This document shows positions 51,992-61,722 of a stretch of DNA of 64,000 bases, piece after piece (position 1 is the first letter of the stretch; each line of letters starts with the position of its first letter). Both the position numbers and the translations under genes were made by a program. The stretch comes from Paenibacillus timonensis. GTDB lineage: Bacteria > Bacillota > Bacilli > Paenibacillales > Paenibacillaceae. The stretch spans positions 62,001-126,000 of the forward strand of contig NZ_WNZY01000004.1 in assembly GCF_009725205.1 (NCBI RefSeq). Reading direction: 5' to 3'. Below the pieces are notes generated by a model that saw only the letters and a list, made by a program, of their open reading frames with translations, had not been told where the DNA came from and made no database searches.

Positions 51992-53776
51992 TTAGAGATT
52001 CCCTCCGGTCGGAATCGTAAAGGTAAATTCCGTGCCGATGCCATACTCACTGACGATACGCAATCCATGCTCTTCCCCATAGGACAATACGAGTCTTTGA
52101 TGGACATTTCGCAGTCCGATCCGCTTCTGCTCCGGCTCTTTGGTACCCGATATAAAGCTCGTCACCTCACGAAGGCGTTCCGTCGTCATCCCCATCCCGT
52201 TATCACGTACCGTTACCCGGACCTGTTCCTTGTCCCTTTCAATGTTCACCTCGACATGCACGCCTTCTTCCTTATCCTCGACCCCGTGGACAACGGCATT
52301 CTCGACCAGTGGCTGGATAATCAGCGGCGGTACCCGGATGGCGCTGACTTCAGGATCGATCGATAAGGTATAACTTAAGCGTTCCTCGTAACGAAACTTC
52401 TGGACTTCCAGATAAGAGCTGACCATATCCAACTCTTCCTTCAGCGGGATGCTCTCCCTGCCGACTTCCAGGTTCTTACGCATCATCTTTCCTAGCAGCC
52501 GGACCACGTTGGCGATTTCTTTATCTCCCTTCATATGGGCATTCATGCGAATAGACTCCAGCGCATTAAACAGAAAATGCGGATTGATCTGGCTGGCCAT
52601 CATCTTTAGCTTGATCTCCCGCTGCGCAAGCTCCAAGGCATTGTTTTGTTCGGTTTTCTCCACAACTTGATCCATCAGTTGGCGGATACTTTCCACCATA
52701 TAGTTAAACTGCCGTGACAGCTGTCCGATTTCGTCGTTGCCGTCGATCCGTGATACAACGTGAAAATCCCCCAGTGCCAACCGGTTCAAATGGCGGCTTA
52801 GCCGCAGCATCCGGTTTGTGGTCAAGAACGAAACGATATAAACAAAGATCAGTGCGATCAGCAATACGAGGGTTATGATCAAAAGTCCAATAAGGCTTAC
52901 CGTATTCGCGTCTTTTACGATCGGTTCCGTCGCAAACACCGAAATGAATTTCAAGCCGTTCATGCTGGATTCCGGCGTCAAGGTGTCGATCACGAGATAA
53001 GACGGTACGCCTTGGATAGCTACTTTAAAGGTTCCTTTTTGCTGCGTCCGCAAATCGATGCCATAATCAAGATCCTCCAGCGTCTTGCCGACGAACGACG
53101 GATTTTTGGCCGCCACAACGTATCCCAAATCATCGGTGATCAGCGTCTCAAAAGGCTCCTGCTGCAGCATCCGGTTGAGTTCCTCCTGGTTCATGATGAC
53201 CATGAGGACGCCGCTTTTTCGGGTTCCTTCAAATGAAATTTGCCGAACCAAGCTAAGCCGCTTCACCGGGACTTCCTGATTATCGTTGATGTAGAACCAC
53301 CCGATGTCTTTGCTTTTCATCGCCTGCTTGTACCAATACATGTCCTCGATCTCTTCGTTCATCGGGATTAGCTCCAAGTTGTTGATCAAGGTTGGATTGT
53401 CATAATAGAAACGAATCCCGGAAACCTCACGGTAAGTCCTGTCGTAGTTGCGGAAATCATCATAATCGAGGTATGCCTTCGTGAGCTCCAACACACTGGG
53501 ATACCGGGTGTCCACTATCTTCTCCAGTCCCTCATCGAGCATAAAAAAATCAGAAATATCGGTCGGCACGCGGAGCATCGTGGCGGTCCGGGTCTTTACT
53601 TTCTCGACGTTGTTGGTGGTCTGCGCGATCGCACGTTCCATCGCTTGGTTGCGAAAGTAAGCGGTTACAGCGACCCCTACGATAAGGATGGGGATCATAA
53701 CCACGACAATATAGGAAATGAGCAACTTATGCTTTAATCTCAGGTTGTTGGTGATGCGGACCAGTTTACCCAACAA
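51992..53776 (-). CDS. YesM-type sensor histidine kinase
   Basis: 594 residues. A membrane helix near residues 17-38, an extracellular sensor domain (about 40-285), a second helix near 290-315, a HAMP domain, the His-kinase box NPHFLFNALESIRMNA with the phospho-acceptor His, and the ATPase N box NAVVHGVEDKEEGV plus DNGMGM. It starts with TTG, with GGGGGG upstream. No response regulator is adjacent; the nearest is the YesN-type gene at 61723-63270. It lies upstream of the importer genes and presumably senses an extracellular sugar to induce them. Confidence 0.9.
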   Translation of the reverse strand: MLGKLVRITNNLRLKHKLLISYIVVVMIPILIVGVAVTAYFRNQAMERAIAQTTNNVEKVKTRTATMLRVPTDISDFFMLDEGLEKIVDTRYPSVLELTKAYLDYDDFRNYDRTYREVSGIRFYYDNPTLINNLELIPMNEEIEDMYWYKQAMKSKDIGWFYINDNQEVPVKRLSLVRQISFEGTRKSGVLMVIMNQEELNRMLQQEPFETLITDDLGYVVAAKNPSFVGKTLEDLDYGIDLRTQQKGTFKVAIQGVPSYLVIDTLTPESSMNGLKFISVFATEPIVKDANTVSLIGLLIITLVLLIALIFVYIVSFLTTNRMLRLSRHLNRLALGDFHVVSRIDGNDEIGQLSRQFNYMVESIRQLMDQVVEKTEQNNALELAQREIKLKMMASQINPHFLFNALESIRMNAHMKGDKEIANVVRLLGKMMRKNLEVGRESIPLKEELDMVSSYLEVQKFRYEERLSYTLSIDPEVSAIRVPPLIIQPLVENAVVHGVEDKEEGVHVEVNIERDKEQVRVTVRDNGMGMTTERLREVTSFISGTKEPEQKRIGLRNVHQRLVLSYGEEHGLRIVSEYGIGTEFTFTIPTGGNL

Positions 53777-53799
53777 TCAGATCCCCCCTCATTAAAATG

Positions 53800-53873
53800 G
53801 AAATATCCCCTTCTTTAAGGGGAAAAGGGGATATTTCGGCATCCCTGACACTTACCCTTACGCCAGGGATGCC
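53800..53873 (-). terminator. Two tandem hairpins after the GH31 gene
   Basis: A perfect 10-bp stem (53838-53847 with 53864-53873) is directly followed on the minus strand by a perfect 13-bp stem (53800-53812 with 53825-53837) and then CATTTTAA. They lie between the alpha-xylosidase stop and the kinase start and probably terminate the GH31 transcript. Confidence 0.7.
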
Positions 53874-53915
53874 TGTCACATATTAAATTACCTAGCGACC
53901 AAGGTCTAGGACCAA

Positions 53916-56234
53916 TTATTTCAAAGTGATTTGAAGTTCGGTTTTGCCGCTGAAGGAAGCCACTTCCACCGCGCCGTTACTTGCCAACACCGCGCCTTGC
54001 ACCGCAGCCGCTTCGCCCATGCCATGCAGCGTGACGAAGAACGGTTTGCCAGCGCCTTCGGCCGTCAATTTCACGAGCTTTCCGCTGCGAACGACGGTAA
54101 CGTTGAGTTCGGCATCGCCTTTCGCATTGCGAACCGTTCGAGACAACGTTGCGCCGTCCTTGATCGCATACAAGCCAAGCTCCACTTTGTCCGCATAATC
54201 ATAATCCGGACGAACATCATTCGCTCCCGTCGCCAAAATCGAATTCGGGCGAACAAACAGCGGCAGGCTGAAGAAATCGTATTTCTCTTTGCGCCATTTG
54301 CCGCCTTCTACCGTCTGTCCGGACAGCAAGTGGGTCCATTGGCCTTCCGGCAAGTAGTACGAGACGTCGCCCTTTTCGCTGAATACCGGCGCAACGAGCA
54401 ACGAGTCGCCTAGCATATATTGACGGTCCAACGTATCGCAAGCCGGATCCTCTGGGAATTCGAGGAACATCGCCCGCATCGTCGGCACGCCTTGCTGCGT
54501 CGCCTGCACGGCGGTGTCAAACATATACGGCATCAACCGGCATTTTAACTTGGTGAAGAACCGGGTTACGTCCACGGCCTCGTCGTCATAAGCCCAAGGT
54601 ACGCGGTACGAGCTGCTTCCGTGCAAGCGGCTATGACTCGACAGCAAGCCGAAGGCCAGCCAGCGTTTGAACACATGCACCGGTGCCGTATTTTCGAAGC
54701 CGCCGATATCGTGGCTCCAGAAGCCGAAGCCGGCGAGGCCCAGCGATAGGCCGCCGCGAAGGCTTTCCGCCATCGATTCATAATCGGCGTAGCAGTCGCC
54801 GCCCCAGTGAACCGGGAACTTCTGACCGCCGACGGTCGCGGAACGAGCGAACAAGGCGGCTTCATTTTGGCCCAGCTTCTCTTCAAGCACTTCGAAGACG
54901 ACTTTATTGTACAGGTACGTGTAGTAGTTGTGCATTTTCACTGGATCGGAGCCGTCGTGGTATACGACATCCGTCGGAATCCGTTCGCCGAAGTCGGTTT
55001 TGAAGCAATCGACGCCCATGTCGACCAGTTCGCGCAAGTACCCGGCAAACCATTCACAAGCCTCTGGATTCGTGAAATCCACAAGCGCCATGCCTGGCTG
55101 CCACAAGTTCCATTGCCACACGTCGCCGTTCGCTTTTTTCACCAGATAGCCGTTCTTCTTGCCTTCTTCAAACAAACGGGAACGCTGACCAATATACGGG
55201 TTGATCCATACGCAGATTTTCAGGCCTTTTTCCTTCAGGCGTTTCAGCATACCTACCGGATCCGGGAATACGCGCTCGTCCCATTTAAAGTCTGTCCAGT
55301 GGAATTCGCGCATCCAGAAGCAATCGAAGTGGAATACATGCAACGGCAAGTCGCGCTCGGCCATGCCGTCCACGAAGGAATTTACGGTAGCTTCATCGTA
55401 ATCGGTCGTAAACGAGGTCGTCAGCCACAGGCCAAAGCTCCATGCCGGCGGCAGCGATGGCTTGCCGGTCAAATCGGTATATTTGTTCAGTACGTCCTTC
55501 GGCTCCGGTCCATCGATCACGAAATATTCAAGCGATTCGCCGGGAACGCTGAATTGCACTTTTTTCACCTTTTCCGACGCGACTTCGAAAGAAACCGCCC
55601 CCGGATCGTTAACCAGTACGCCATACCCTTTATTGGTGACGTAGAAAGGAATATTCTTGTAGGACTGCTCGGAACTCGTGCCGCCGTCCTTGTTCCAGAT
55701 ATCGACGACTTGCCCGTTCTTGAGGAACGAGGTGAAGCGTTCGCCTAGTCCGTATACCCATTCGCCGACGCGAAGGTCAAGCTCCTCACGCATATAGGTG
55801 TTGCCGCCCGTTTCGGTGATGTGCGCCATCGATTTGGAGCCGCTGCCGGTAATCCGCTCGCTGCCGCGATAGAAATCGACGGACCATTGCGGGCCTTTGT
55901 TGATACGGACGCTAAGGCTGCCGCTCTTCAGTTCGGCGTATTGTTCGTTCTCGGTGATCTCGGCATGGTCGCCGCCCTTCGCGAGCTCAAAATGTGGACC
56001 ATGGTCGACCGTACCGGCAAAATGGATCAGCTTTACGCCAATGACCCCCGGCAGTGGAGAATGGAATTGCATCGTCAGTAAGGTCGTATTGATCATGTCG
56101 CCACGGCCGCGGATCGGTGTTGTCGATGCGGAGGCGATCAAGGTATGGTCCTGAACCTGGAAATCATAGGCCTGCACCGCGGTGGAGAGCGTAAATTCGT
56201 CGCGAATCAGCCAGTTGCCATCGGTAAACTTCAT
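53916..56234 (-). CDS. yicI: GH31 alpha-xylosidase (YicI type)
   Basis: 772 residues, the same length as Escherichia coli YicI. The nucleophile Asp lies in VDCFKTDFGERIPTDVVYHDG and the acid/base Asp in HWGGDCYADYESMAESLRGG; WSHDIGGFE follows. It removes alpha-1,6-xylose from xyloglucan oligosaccharides (isoprimeverose-type ends). No signal peptide. ATG 56234 gives the YicI start (MKFTDGNW); the frame opens at 56369. Divergent from an AraC regulator; a half-good CcpA-like site lies in the shared region near 56271-56286. Confidence 0.94.
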   Translation of the reverse strand: MKFTDGNWLIRDEFTLSTAVQAYDFQVQDHTLIASASTTPIRGRGDMINTTLLTMQFHSPLPGVIGVKLIHFAGTVDHGPHFELAKGGDHAEITENEQYAELKSGSLSVRINKGPQWSVDFYRGSERITGSGSKSMAHITETGGNTYMREELDLRVGEWVYGLGERFTSFLKNGQVVDIWNKDGGTSSEQSYKNIPFYVTNKGYGVLVNDPGAVSFEVASEKVKKVQFSVPGESLEYFVIDGPEPKDVLNKYTDLTGKPSLPPAWSFGLWLTTSFTTDYDEATVNSFVDGMAERDLPLHVFHFDCFWMREFHWTDFKWDERVFPDPVGMLKRLKEKGLKICVWINPYIGQRSRLFEEGKKNGYLVKKANGDVWQWNLWQPGMALVDFTNPEACEWFAGYLRELVDMGVDCFKTDFGERIPTDVVYHDGSDPVKMHNYYTYLYNKVVFEVLEEKLGQNEAALFARSATVGGQKFPVHWGGDCYADYESMAESLRGGLSLGLAGFGFWSHDIGGFENTAPVHVFKRWLAFGLLSSHSRLHGSSSYRVPWAYDDEAVDVTRFFTKLKCRLMPYMFDTAVQATQQGVPTMRAMFLEFPEDPACDTLDRQYMLGDSLLVAPVFSEKGDVSYYLPEGQWTHLLSGQTVEGGKWRKEKYDFFSLPLFVRPNSILATGANDVRPDYDYADKVELGLYAIKDGATLSRTVRNAKGDAELNVTVVRSGKLVKLTAEGAGKPFFVTLHGMGEAAAVQGAVLASNGAVEVASFSGKTELQITLK

Positions 56235-56367
56235 TTGGGAAAACCCGCCTTTCGTCACATTGTTTTTCAAATGAAAACGTTCTATACTTGCATTATACTG
56301 ATACAACGAACAATAAACTAACATTATCAAGCGAAAATATAACACTATTTTGACGAGGTGAAGAGGC

Positions 56368-57273
56368 ATGGATCAAGCGCTCCGCCGCTCCCTGAAGGAG
56401 AGCAAAAGTCACGGCAATGAACGCCTTCCGTTCGGCACTTACTGGTATCGCTACGGTCCCGGGGAACACGTCATCGACTGCCATTGGCACGACGAGGCTG
56501 AGTTTTTCTACTGCCTCGAAGGCGAAACCCTCTTTCAAGTCGATACCGACTACTTCCCGGTCCGGGCCGGGGAAGCGGTGTTTATCGATGGCGGAGACAT
56601 TCACGCCGCGCATGCGCACGGCGAGCAAGGCTGCGCGTTCTTCTCCCTCGTCTTCGATACGCAGCTGTTGGCCAGCGCCCATTACGACGCGGTTCAGGAG
56701 AACCTTGTCCTGCCGCTGCAAGAACGAAAAGCGACGTTCCCTCGCCATATTCAGCGAGAGGAAGCGGCAAGCCTCGCCTTACTAGAGCATATCGTAGCCA
56801 TGATGCGCAGTTGCAGCACCGAATCGCCCGGCTATGAAGGCGCCGTGAAAGGACATCTATACTTGATGCTGGCGGAGACCGCAGCGACAGGCCGGGCCGT
56901 CAACCGATCCTATGGCAGCAGCCGCAGCGAATCGTCCAAGATCGACAGGCTCAAGACCGTTATCCAGCATATCCAGCAGAACTACGGCCATCCCATCCGG
57001 CTTGCGGAACTGGCGGCACTGATCCCAATGAGCGAAGGCCAGTTCTGCCGCTTCTTTAAATCGATGACCCGCCAGACGCCGATGGATTACATCAATTCCT
57101 ACCGAATTCGCCAGGCCGCCGAGCTGCTGCGCGAGCCGGAGCGCAAAATCTCCGATATTGCGCTGGAAGTTGGCTTTGATAACATCAGCTATTTTATCCG
57201 GGTATTCCGCAAGACGATGAACTGCTCGCCTTCGGAATTCCGCAAGCGGCTGCTGGCGCCTGTAGGGGTCTAG
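56368..57273 (+). CDS. AraC-family regulator next to the alpha-xylosidase
   Basis: 301 residues. Cupin sensor domain (HWHDEAEFFYCLEGETLFQVDTD, GEAVFIDGGDIHAAH) and C-terminal double HTH (IRLAELAALIPMSEGQFCRFFKSMT; ISDIALEVGFDNISYFIRVFRKTMNCSPSEFRK). GAGGTG and AGAGG precede ATG 56368. It is divergent from the GH31 gene with a 133-bp control region and probably activates it. A strong terminator follows. Confidence 0.9.
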   Translation: MDQALRRSLKESKSHGNERLPFGTYWYRYGPGEHVIDCHWHDEAEFFYCLEGETLFQVDTDYFPVRAGEAVFIDGGDIHAAHAHGEQGCAFFSLVFDTQLLASAHYDAVQENLVLPLQERKATFPRHIQREEAASLALLEHIVAMMRSCSTESPGYEGAVKGHLYLMLAETAATGRAVNRSYGSSRSESSKIDRLKTVIQHIQQNYGHPIRLAELAALIPMSEGQFCRFFKSMTRQTPMDYINSYRIRQAAELLREPERKISDIALEVGFDNISYFIRVFRKTMNCSPSEFRKRLLAPVGV

Positions 57274-57331
57274 CTGTTCGGCGAACGCAGCAAGTGATGG
57301 GAATGATTTCGATTAGTTCGCGTTCTTGATG

Positions 57332-57375
57332 CGACAAATTAGCTGGAAATAGTCCCAGCTAATTTGTCGTTTTTT
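57332..57375 (+). terminator. Terminator of the AraC gene
   Basis: A perfect 15-bp stem (57332-57346 with 57355-57369) with an 8-nt loop is followed by six T residues. Confidence 0.92.
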
Positions 57376-57420
57376 ATAGTTTGGCTCAAAAGAACCGGAG
57401 ACATCCGGTGATTATCCCTT

Positions 57421-60282
57421 CTAACATAACTTGAACCAGCTGATTTGCGCTTCCCCTTGCAGATGCAGATACACATCATGCCGGCCCGACAAGCCGGTTG
57501 CGGCTTCGGCAGTTACCGTCGTCCAGGCCTGGCGTCCGCCGGTCGGCAGAAGCTTGCAGCTCACCACAGCCTCGCTGTCCGGGGAATCCAGGCTCACCGC
57601 GATTTCGCCGCCCTTCAAATTCCCCGATACCCGAGCTTCGAACCGGGAGGCTCCTTCGCCTAACTCGACATCGAGGAAAGCAATCCATCCGCGCTCAGAT
57701 TTTAACCGGATGCTTTCGCCGCCCTCGCGGCACTCATCCAGGAAGACCTGCTCGTAATCATCATAGTTGACCGCACGCACCGGTTCGAGCAGTGAACGCG
57801 GCGGCACGGTTTCGCCTTCCACCTGAAGTGTTGCCATCAAGGCAATGACCTCCGAGGAAGATCCAACCATGACCGTCACTTCGCCCGCCTCCACACAATA
57901 CCGATCCCGAGTCACATCCCAGAACGCCAGCTCATCCGCCTTCAGCGTAAATGTAACCCGTTTCGCTTCTCCCGGCTGAAGATGCAGGCGAGTAAAACCC
58001 TTCAACGCCTTGAGTGGACGCGGCACCCGAGACTGCCCGATCCGTACGTATAGCTGCGGCACTTCATCCCCGGCCACATCTCCGGAGTTCCGCACTTCAA
58101 ATGCGATCTGAACTTCACCGTCCTGACCAACCGTCGTCCGATCCAGCGTCAGTCCGCTATATTCAAACGTTGTATAGCTAAGCCCATGACCAAATGGGTA
58201 GAGGACTTCTCCGTCAAAATATTGATAAGTCCGCTTTCCTTTCATAATGTCGTAATCCTTCAATTCCGGCAGCTGGTTCACCGATTGGTACCAGGTCATA
58301 TTGAGGCGTCCCGCCGGATTATAGTCGCCGAACAACACGTCGGTTACGGCATGTCCAAGCTCTTGGGCAGCATGGGAGGTAAACAGAATCGACGGCACAT
58401 GCTCATTCTCCCAATTGACTGCAAACGGATAGCTGCCGACAATGACGACCACGGTATTCGGATTCGCTGCCCGTACCGCTTGAATAAGTGCTTGCTGCGC
58501 TGGAGGCAGTACAATGTCAGCGCGGTCAATCGTTTCCTTCGCATTAATGAACGGGTTGTTACCCACGACGACAATCGCCGTCTCCGCTGATTTGGCCGCA
58601 TGGACAGCCTTCTCGATCCCATTCTCTACGATTTCCACAACCCATTTTTCCCCTGGCAGACGGCTGTCGACCTTAATGGCATTATCAAAAACGTTCTCGC
58701 CAACCGCGATCAACCCGCCGCGCTCGTTCAGGACGATGGGCCGCCCGTTCCATGCCTTCATCTCGATCTGGCCGTCCGAAGCGGAGCTAAAGTCGAATAC
58801 TTCCTTCACGAACCAGCCGCTGGCTTCGTTCGCCGTTGCCGTCAGCAGACCCGAATCGGTCTCGGTCACAAATTTGCCGGTATCCACCAAACGTAGCGTG
58901 CTCGAGCCCCAGCCCCAATCGCCCCGCTCAAATACCGCCGCATCGGCCGCGTTCTCGCTGGTAGCTGCCAGAAATGCTTCCGCCCCTTCACCAGACGCGA
59001 TCCGGACATATTTGCCGGTCACCGAGGAGCGCAAGCGAATCCGGTCCATGCCCGTTCCGAACAGGACGGGACGGTCTCCCATTTTCTCCTTTAGGCCTTG
59101 CAACGGAGTTACACGGTAAGGCGGCGTGCCGCTGTACCAGTCCGTAATCGCTTCATCCGCCAGCGGCCCGACAACGGCCACCGAACTTAACGTTTGCGGC
59201 AGGGGCAGTAAGCCTTCATTCTTCAATAGCACAATCGATTCCCGAGTCGCCGCCAACGACAAGGCCGCATGCTCCGGTGCGCACAGTTTGTCCTCCGGGA
59301 CGCGGCTGTACGGATTTCGCTCCTCCGGATCGAACTCGCCCAGCCGGAACCGGACGCGGAAGGCGTTGCGCAAGGCGCGGTCTAGGTCCGACTCAGCCAG
59401 CAAGCCTTGATCCAACGCATTTCGCAGCGCCTGGAACATGATCGGTTGATCATCCGTCATGCTGTCGATGCCTGCCTTTATGCTCCCAGCCACCGCTTCC
59501 GCGTAAGATTCCAAGTAACGGTGATCCATCACCGTCCCCATCACGTCGCCGGCATCGCCAACGACAAACCCGTCCATCTCCCATTCGCCTTTAACGATGT
59601 CGTTTACTTCATGATTGAGGTTGCAAGGCGTACCGTTAATCCCGTTATAAGCCGTCATCATTGACCCGGCCCGGCCTTCCCGGAACGTGCGTTCAAACGC
59701 TTTCAAGTAATACTCTCGCTTGTTTCGCGGATCGATGCTCACCGAATCGCTGCCGCGGTCCACTTCATTGTTGTTCCCGTAAAAATGCTTCAACGTCGCT
59801 ACGGCTTTATAATAAAACGGATGATCGCCTTGCAGGCCTTTCACCAGCTCGGTCGTCAACGCCCCCGTGAGGTGCGGATCTTCGCCATAGGCCTCCTCCG
59901 TCCGCCCCCACCGCGGGTCCCTTTCCATATCAACGGTTGGCGCCCAGATCGTCAAGCCGTTAACCGCCGGGTTCCGCTGAAAATACACGCGCGCCTCATC
60001 GCCGATCACAGAGCCGATTTGACGCATCAGCTCGGGATTCCAGGTACAGGCCAGCCCTGTATTTTGCGGAAAAGACGTCGCTTCCCCTAGCCAAGCTACG
60101 CCATGGGCCCCTTCCGTACCGTGTTTGTATGGTTTGACGCCGAGCCGCGGCACCTCGGTTTGAAACTGGCACATCAGCTCAACTTTCTCTTCCAGTGTGA
60201 ATCGGGAAACCAAGTCATCCACCCGCTGCGCCAGTGGCAAATCGGGGTTTTGATAAGGATATTGGTACGTGCTGTTCGTCAT
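57421..60282 (-). CDS. GH3 beta-glucosidase with inserted beta-trefoil-like domain and C-terminal carbohydrate-binding module
   Basis: About 953 residues, longer than a simple GH3. The barrel has HGTEGAHGV, KHFYGNNNE and the nucleophile Asp243 in GFVVGDAGDVMG. An insertion at about residues 430-570 (RIRLRSSVTGKYVRIASGEGAEAFLAA) resembles a fascin/beta-trefoil fold where many GH3 enzymes carry PA14. The second GH3 domain and fibronectin-like domain follow (YPFGHGLSYTTFEYSGL), then a module ending in HLQGEAQISWF, probably CBM6-like. No signal peptide. ATG 60282 has GAGG upstream. It could hydrolyse the glucan backbone freed by the other enzymes here. Confidence 0.9.
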   Translation of the reverse strand: MTNSTYQYPYQNPDLPLAQRVDDLVSRFTLEEKVELMCQFQTEVPRLGVKPYKHGTEGAHGVAWLGEATSFPQNTGLACTWNPELMRQIGSVIGDEARVYFQRNPAVNGLTIWAPTVDMERDPRWGRTEEAYGEDPHLTGALTTELVKGLQGDHPFYYKAVATLKHFYGNNNEVDRGSDSVSIDPRNKREYYLKAFERTFREGRAGSMMTAYNGINGTPCNLNHEVNDIVKGEWEMDGFVVGDAGDVMGTVMDHRYLESYAEAVAGSIKAGIDSMTDDQPIMFQALRNALDQGLLAESDLDRALRNAFRVRFRLGEFDPEERNPYSRVPEDKLCAPEHAALSLAATRESIVLLKNEGLLPLPQTLSSVAVVGPLADEAITDWYSGTPPYRVTPLQGLKEKMGDRPVLFGTGMDRIRLRSSVTGKYVRIASGEGAEAFLAATSENAADAAVFERGDWGWGSSTLRLVDTGKFVTETDSGLLTATANEASGWFVKEVFDFSSASDGQIEMKAWNGRPIVLNERGGLIAVGENVFDNAIKVDSRLPGEKWVVEIVENGIEKAVHAAKSAETAIVVVGNNPFINAKETIDRADIVLPPAQQALIQAVRAANPNTVVVIVGSYPFAVNWENEHVPSILFTSHAAQELGHAVTDVLFGDYNPAGRLNMTWYQSVNQLPELKDYDIMKGKRTYQYFDGEVLYPFGHGLSYTTFEYSGLTLDRTTVGQDGEVQIAFEVRNSGDVAGDEVPQLYVRIGQSRVPRPLKALKGFTRLHLQPGEAKRVTFTLKADELAFWDVTRDRYCVEAGEVTVMVGSSSEVIALMATLQVEGETVPPRSLLEPVRAVNYDDYEQVFLDECREGGESIRLKSERGWIAFLDVELGEGASRFEARVSGNLKGGEIAVSLDSPDSEAVVSCKLLPTGGRQAWTTVTAEAATGLSGRHDVYLHLQGEAQISWFKLC

Positions 60283-60315
60283 ACGATTACCTCGCTCCCA
60301 TACTCTAAAATTTCG

Positions 60316-60331
60316 TTGTAAGCGCTTAAAA
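60316..60331 (-). promoter_or_regulatory. Putative CcpA-binding cre site upstream of GH3
   Basis: On the minus strand TTTTAAGCGCTTACAA matches the cre consensus WTGNAARCGNWWWCAW with one mismatch and holds the perfect palindrome TAAGCGCTTA (60319-60328). It lies 33 bp upstream of the GH3 start codon, a suitable place for carbon catabolite repression. Confidence 0.6.
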
Positions 60332-60556
60332 GTTATGCCCTGCTTGTTCCCGCGTGGTTTACCAACCCTATCATAGCCCGCCATTCATCCCCTGCGATAC
60401 ACGGAACATTAGTCATCTTTTCATATAAAAATATCGCATCGGCCGCACGGCCCCATAGGTACTTCGCCCCTACTCTCAACGATTATCCCTTTCATTCAGA
60501 AATAGGGGCATCGGGGAGGAGTTATAAAAACAAGATCATTTTCTGGGATTTTTTTC

Positions 60557-60585
60557 TTGATAACAGAACATGTGTTTGGTATAAT
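60557..60585 (+). promoter_or_regulatory. Sigma-A promoter of the IS1595-like gene
   Basis: TTGATA (60557-60562) and a consensus TATAAT (60580-60585) are separated by exactly 17 nt, about 50 bp upstream of the start codon. The rest of the 352-bp gap back to GH3 contains only the cre site at 60316. Confidence 0.75.
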
Positions 60586-60634
60586 AAGAAAAAGAGAACG
60601 TATGTACGTATATCTTGAGTTGGAGGGATCGTGC

Positions 60635-61540
60635 ATGGAATTAGATGCGAATACGGAGCTTCAATCTATCAACCCCCGTTTTCAAAGTGAAGCGGACTGC
60701 ATTGCTGCGATCATCGCTATGAAGTGGCCCAATGGCTTCGTCTGCCCGCGATGCGCCTATACCGAGTGCACCCGTCTATCCTCACGCCGCCTTCCTTTGT
60801 TTGAATGCGGTAGATGCGGCTATCAAGCCTCGCCCTTGGTGGGAACCATATTTGAAAGAACCCATCTGCCTTTGGTGAAATGGTTTCAAACTATGGAATT
60901 ATTCCTGCTTCCCGATGGCATCTCGGCGCTGCGGTTGAGTCAGGTGATCCGGGTTACCTACAAGACCGCATGGCTCATGCTGCACAAAATCCGCCATACT
61001 CTCGGCGAATGCGATGCCCAGGAGCTGCTCTGCGGAGAGGTGAAGGTGAACTGCGATCAGTATGCGAACGATCCGTTGCGGTTTCATCCAGCCTCTCAAC
61101 CTTATGGCACCGCGGTCGTCGCCGGATGCACGGTAACGGAGTCCGGCGAGCTGGAGCGGGTGAAGATTCAGCTGATATCGCATAAAAGGGGTGGCGGACA
61201 ACGGGCTAACCGGCACGATCTCGCCGCGTTCATCAATAAGCAGGTCGATGCCCATACCTCTAGCATCCAGTCGTTCCCTTTGGCTTATCGGCTGTATTGG
61301 CCCTTGCGAAAAGAAATAAGAGCAGCTTGGGATTCTCTCAAAAATACGTATGTTGCCTTGGGGATAGGGCATTTGCAGACGTATCTGAATGAGTATACTG
61401 TACGCCGCCGCCTGCGTATGTCTGATTCTGAAGAGACGATGCGCCAGAAACTGCTTCTTATGTGCGTGTCCATTCCGGCGATCCCGTACCGCCAGCTAAT
61501 AGAACACCAAAAAAACCCGTCCATTGCAGCAGCGGCTTAA
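60635..61540 (+). CDS. Degenerate IS1595-like transposase-derived protein
   Basis: 301 residues. The N-terminus matches IS1595-type transposases: the N-terminal helical part (RFQSEADCIAAIIAMKWPNGFVCPRC) and a zinc ribbon with four Cys (CPRC ... CGRC), then PLVGTIFERTHLPLVKW. The DDE core seems broken: where V-E-x-D-E is expected it reads GEVKVNCDQY, and the T-D-G-W block with the second Asp is missing, while the distal W-D-S-L-K and HLQTYLNEY part remains. It has a good promoter and ribosome site (GGAGGG) and no visible terminal inverted repeats, so it may be a domesticated protein rather than an active element. Confidence 0.7.
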   Translation: MELDANTELQSINPRFQSEADCIAAIIAMKWPNGFVCPRCAYTECTRLSSRRLPLFECGRCGYQASPLVGTIFERTHLPLVKWFQTMELFLLPDGISALRLSQVIRVTYKTAWLMLHKIRHTLGECDAQELLCGEVKVNCDQYANDPLRFHPASQPYGTAVVAGCTVTESGELERVKIQLISHKRGGGQRANRHDLAAFINKQVDAHTSSIQSFPLAYRLYWPLRKEIRAAWDSLKNTYVALGIGHLQTYLNEYTVRRRLRMSDSEETMRQKLLLMCVSIPAIPYRQLIEHQKNPSIAAAA

Positions 61541-61722
61541 TTGACTGCTGAACTTACGGGTTAATCAGCGAACGAGAATGGTCGCTTTTATTACATTTTT
61601 TTCACTCGTACGTTTCAGTACCACTTTCTCCACTCCCTGATGCAACGGGATAATCGTCAAAAGAAAGCGGATGACCTACATCCTCCGACCCCCTAACGAG
61701 AGAGGAACGGCCCAGAGAAGCC

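Noticed and set aside
54807..55748. 313-codon plus-strand frame opposite GH31
   Set aside because: Antisense shadow of catalytic-site sequence conserved in GH31.
56271..56286. Cre site between GH31 and its AraC regulator
   Set aside because: Only the left half matches the consensus; three or more mismatches in the right half.
60635..61540. Active insertion sequence
   Set aside because: No terminal inverted repeats or target duplications were seen and key catalytic blocks appear missing.
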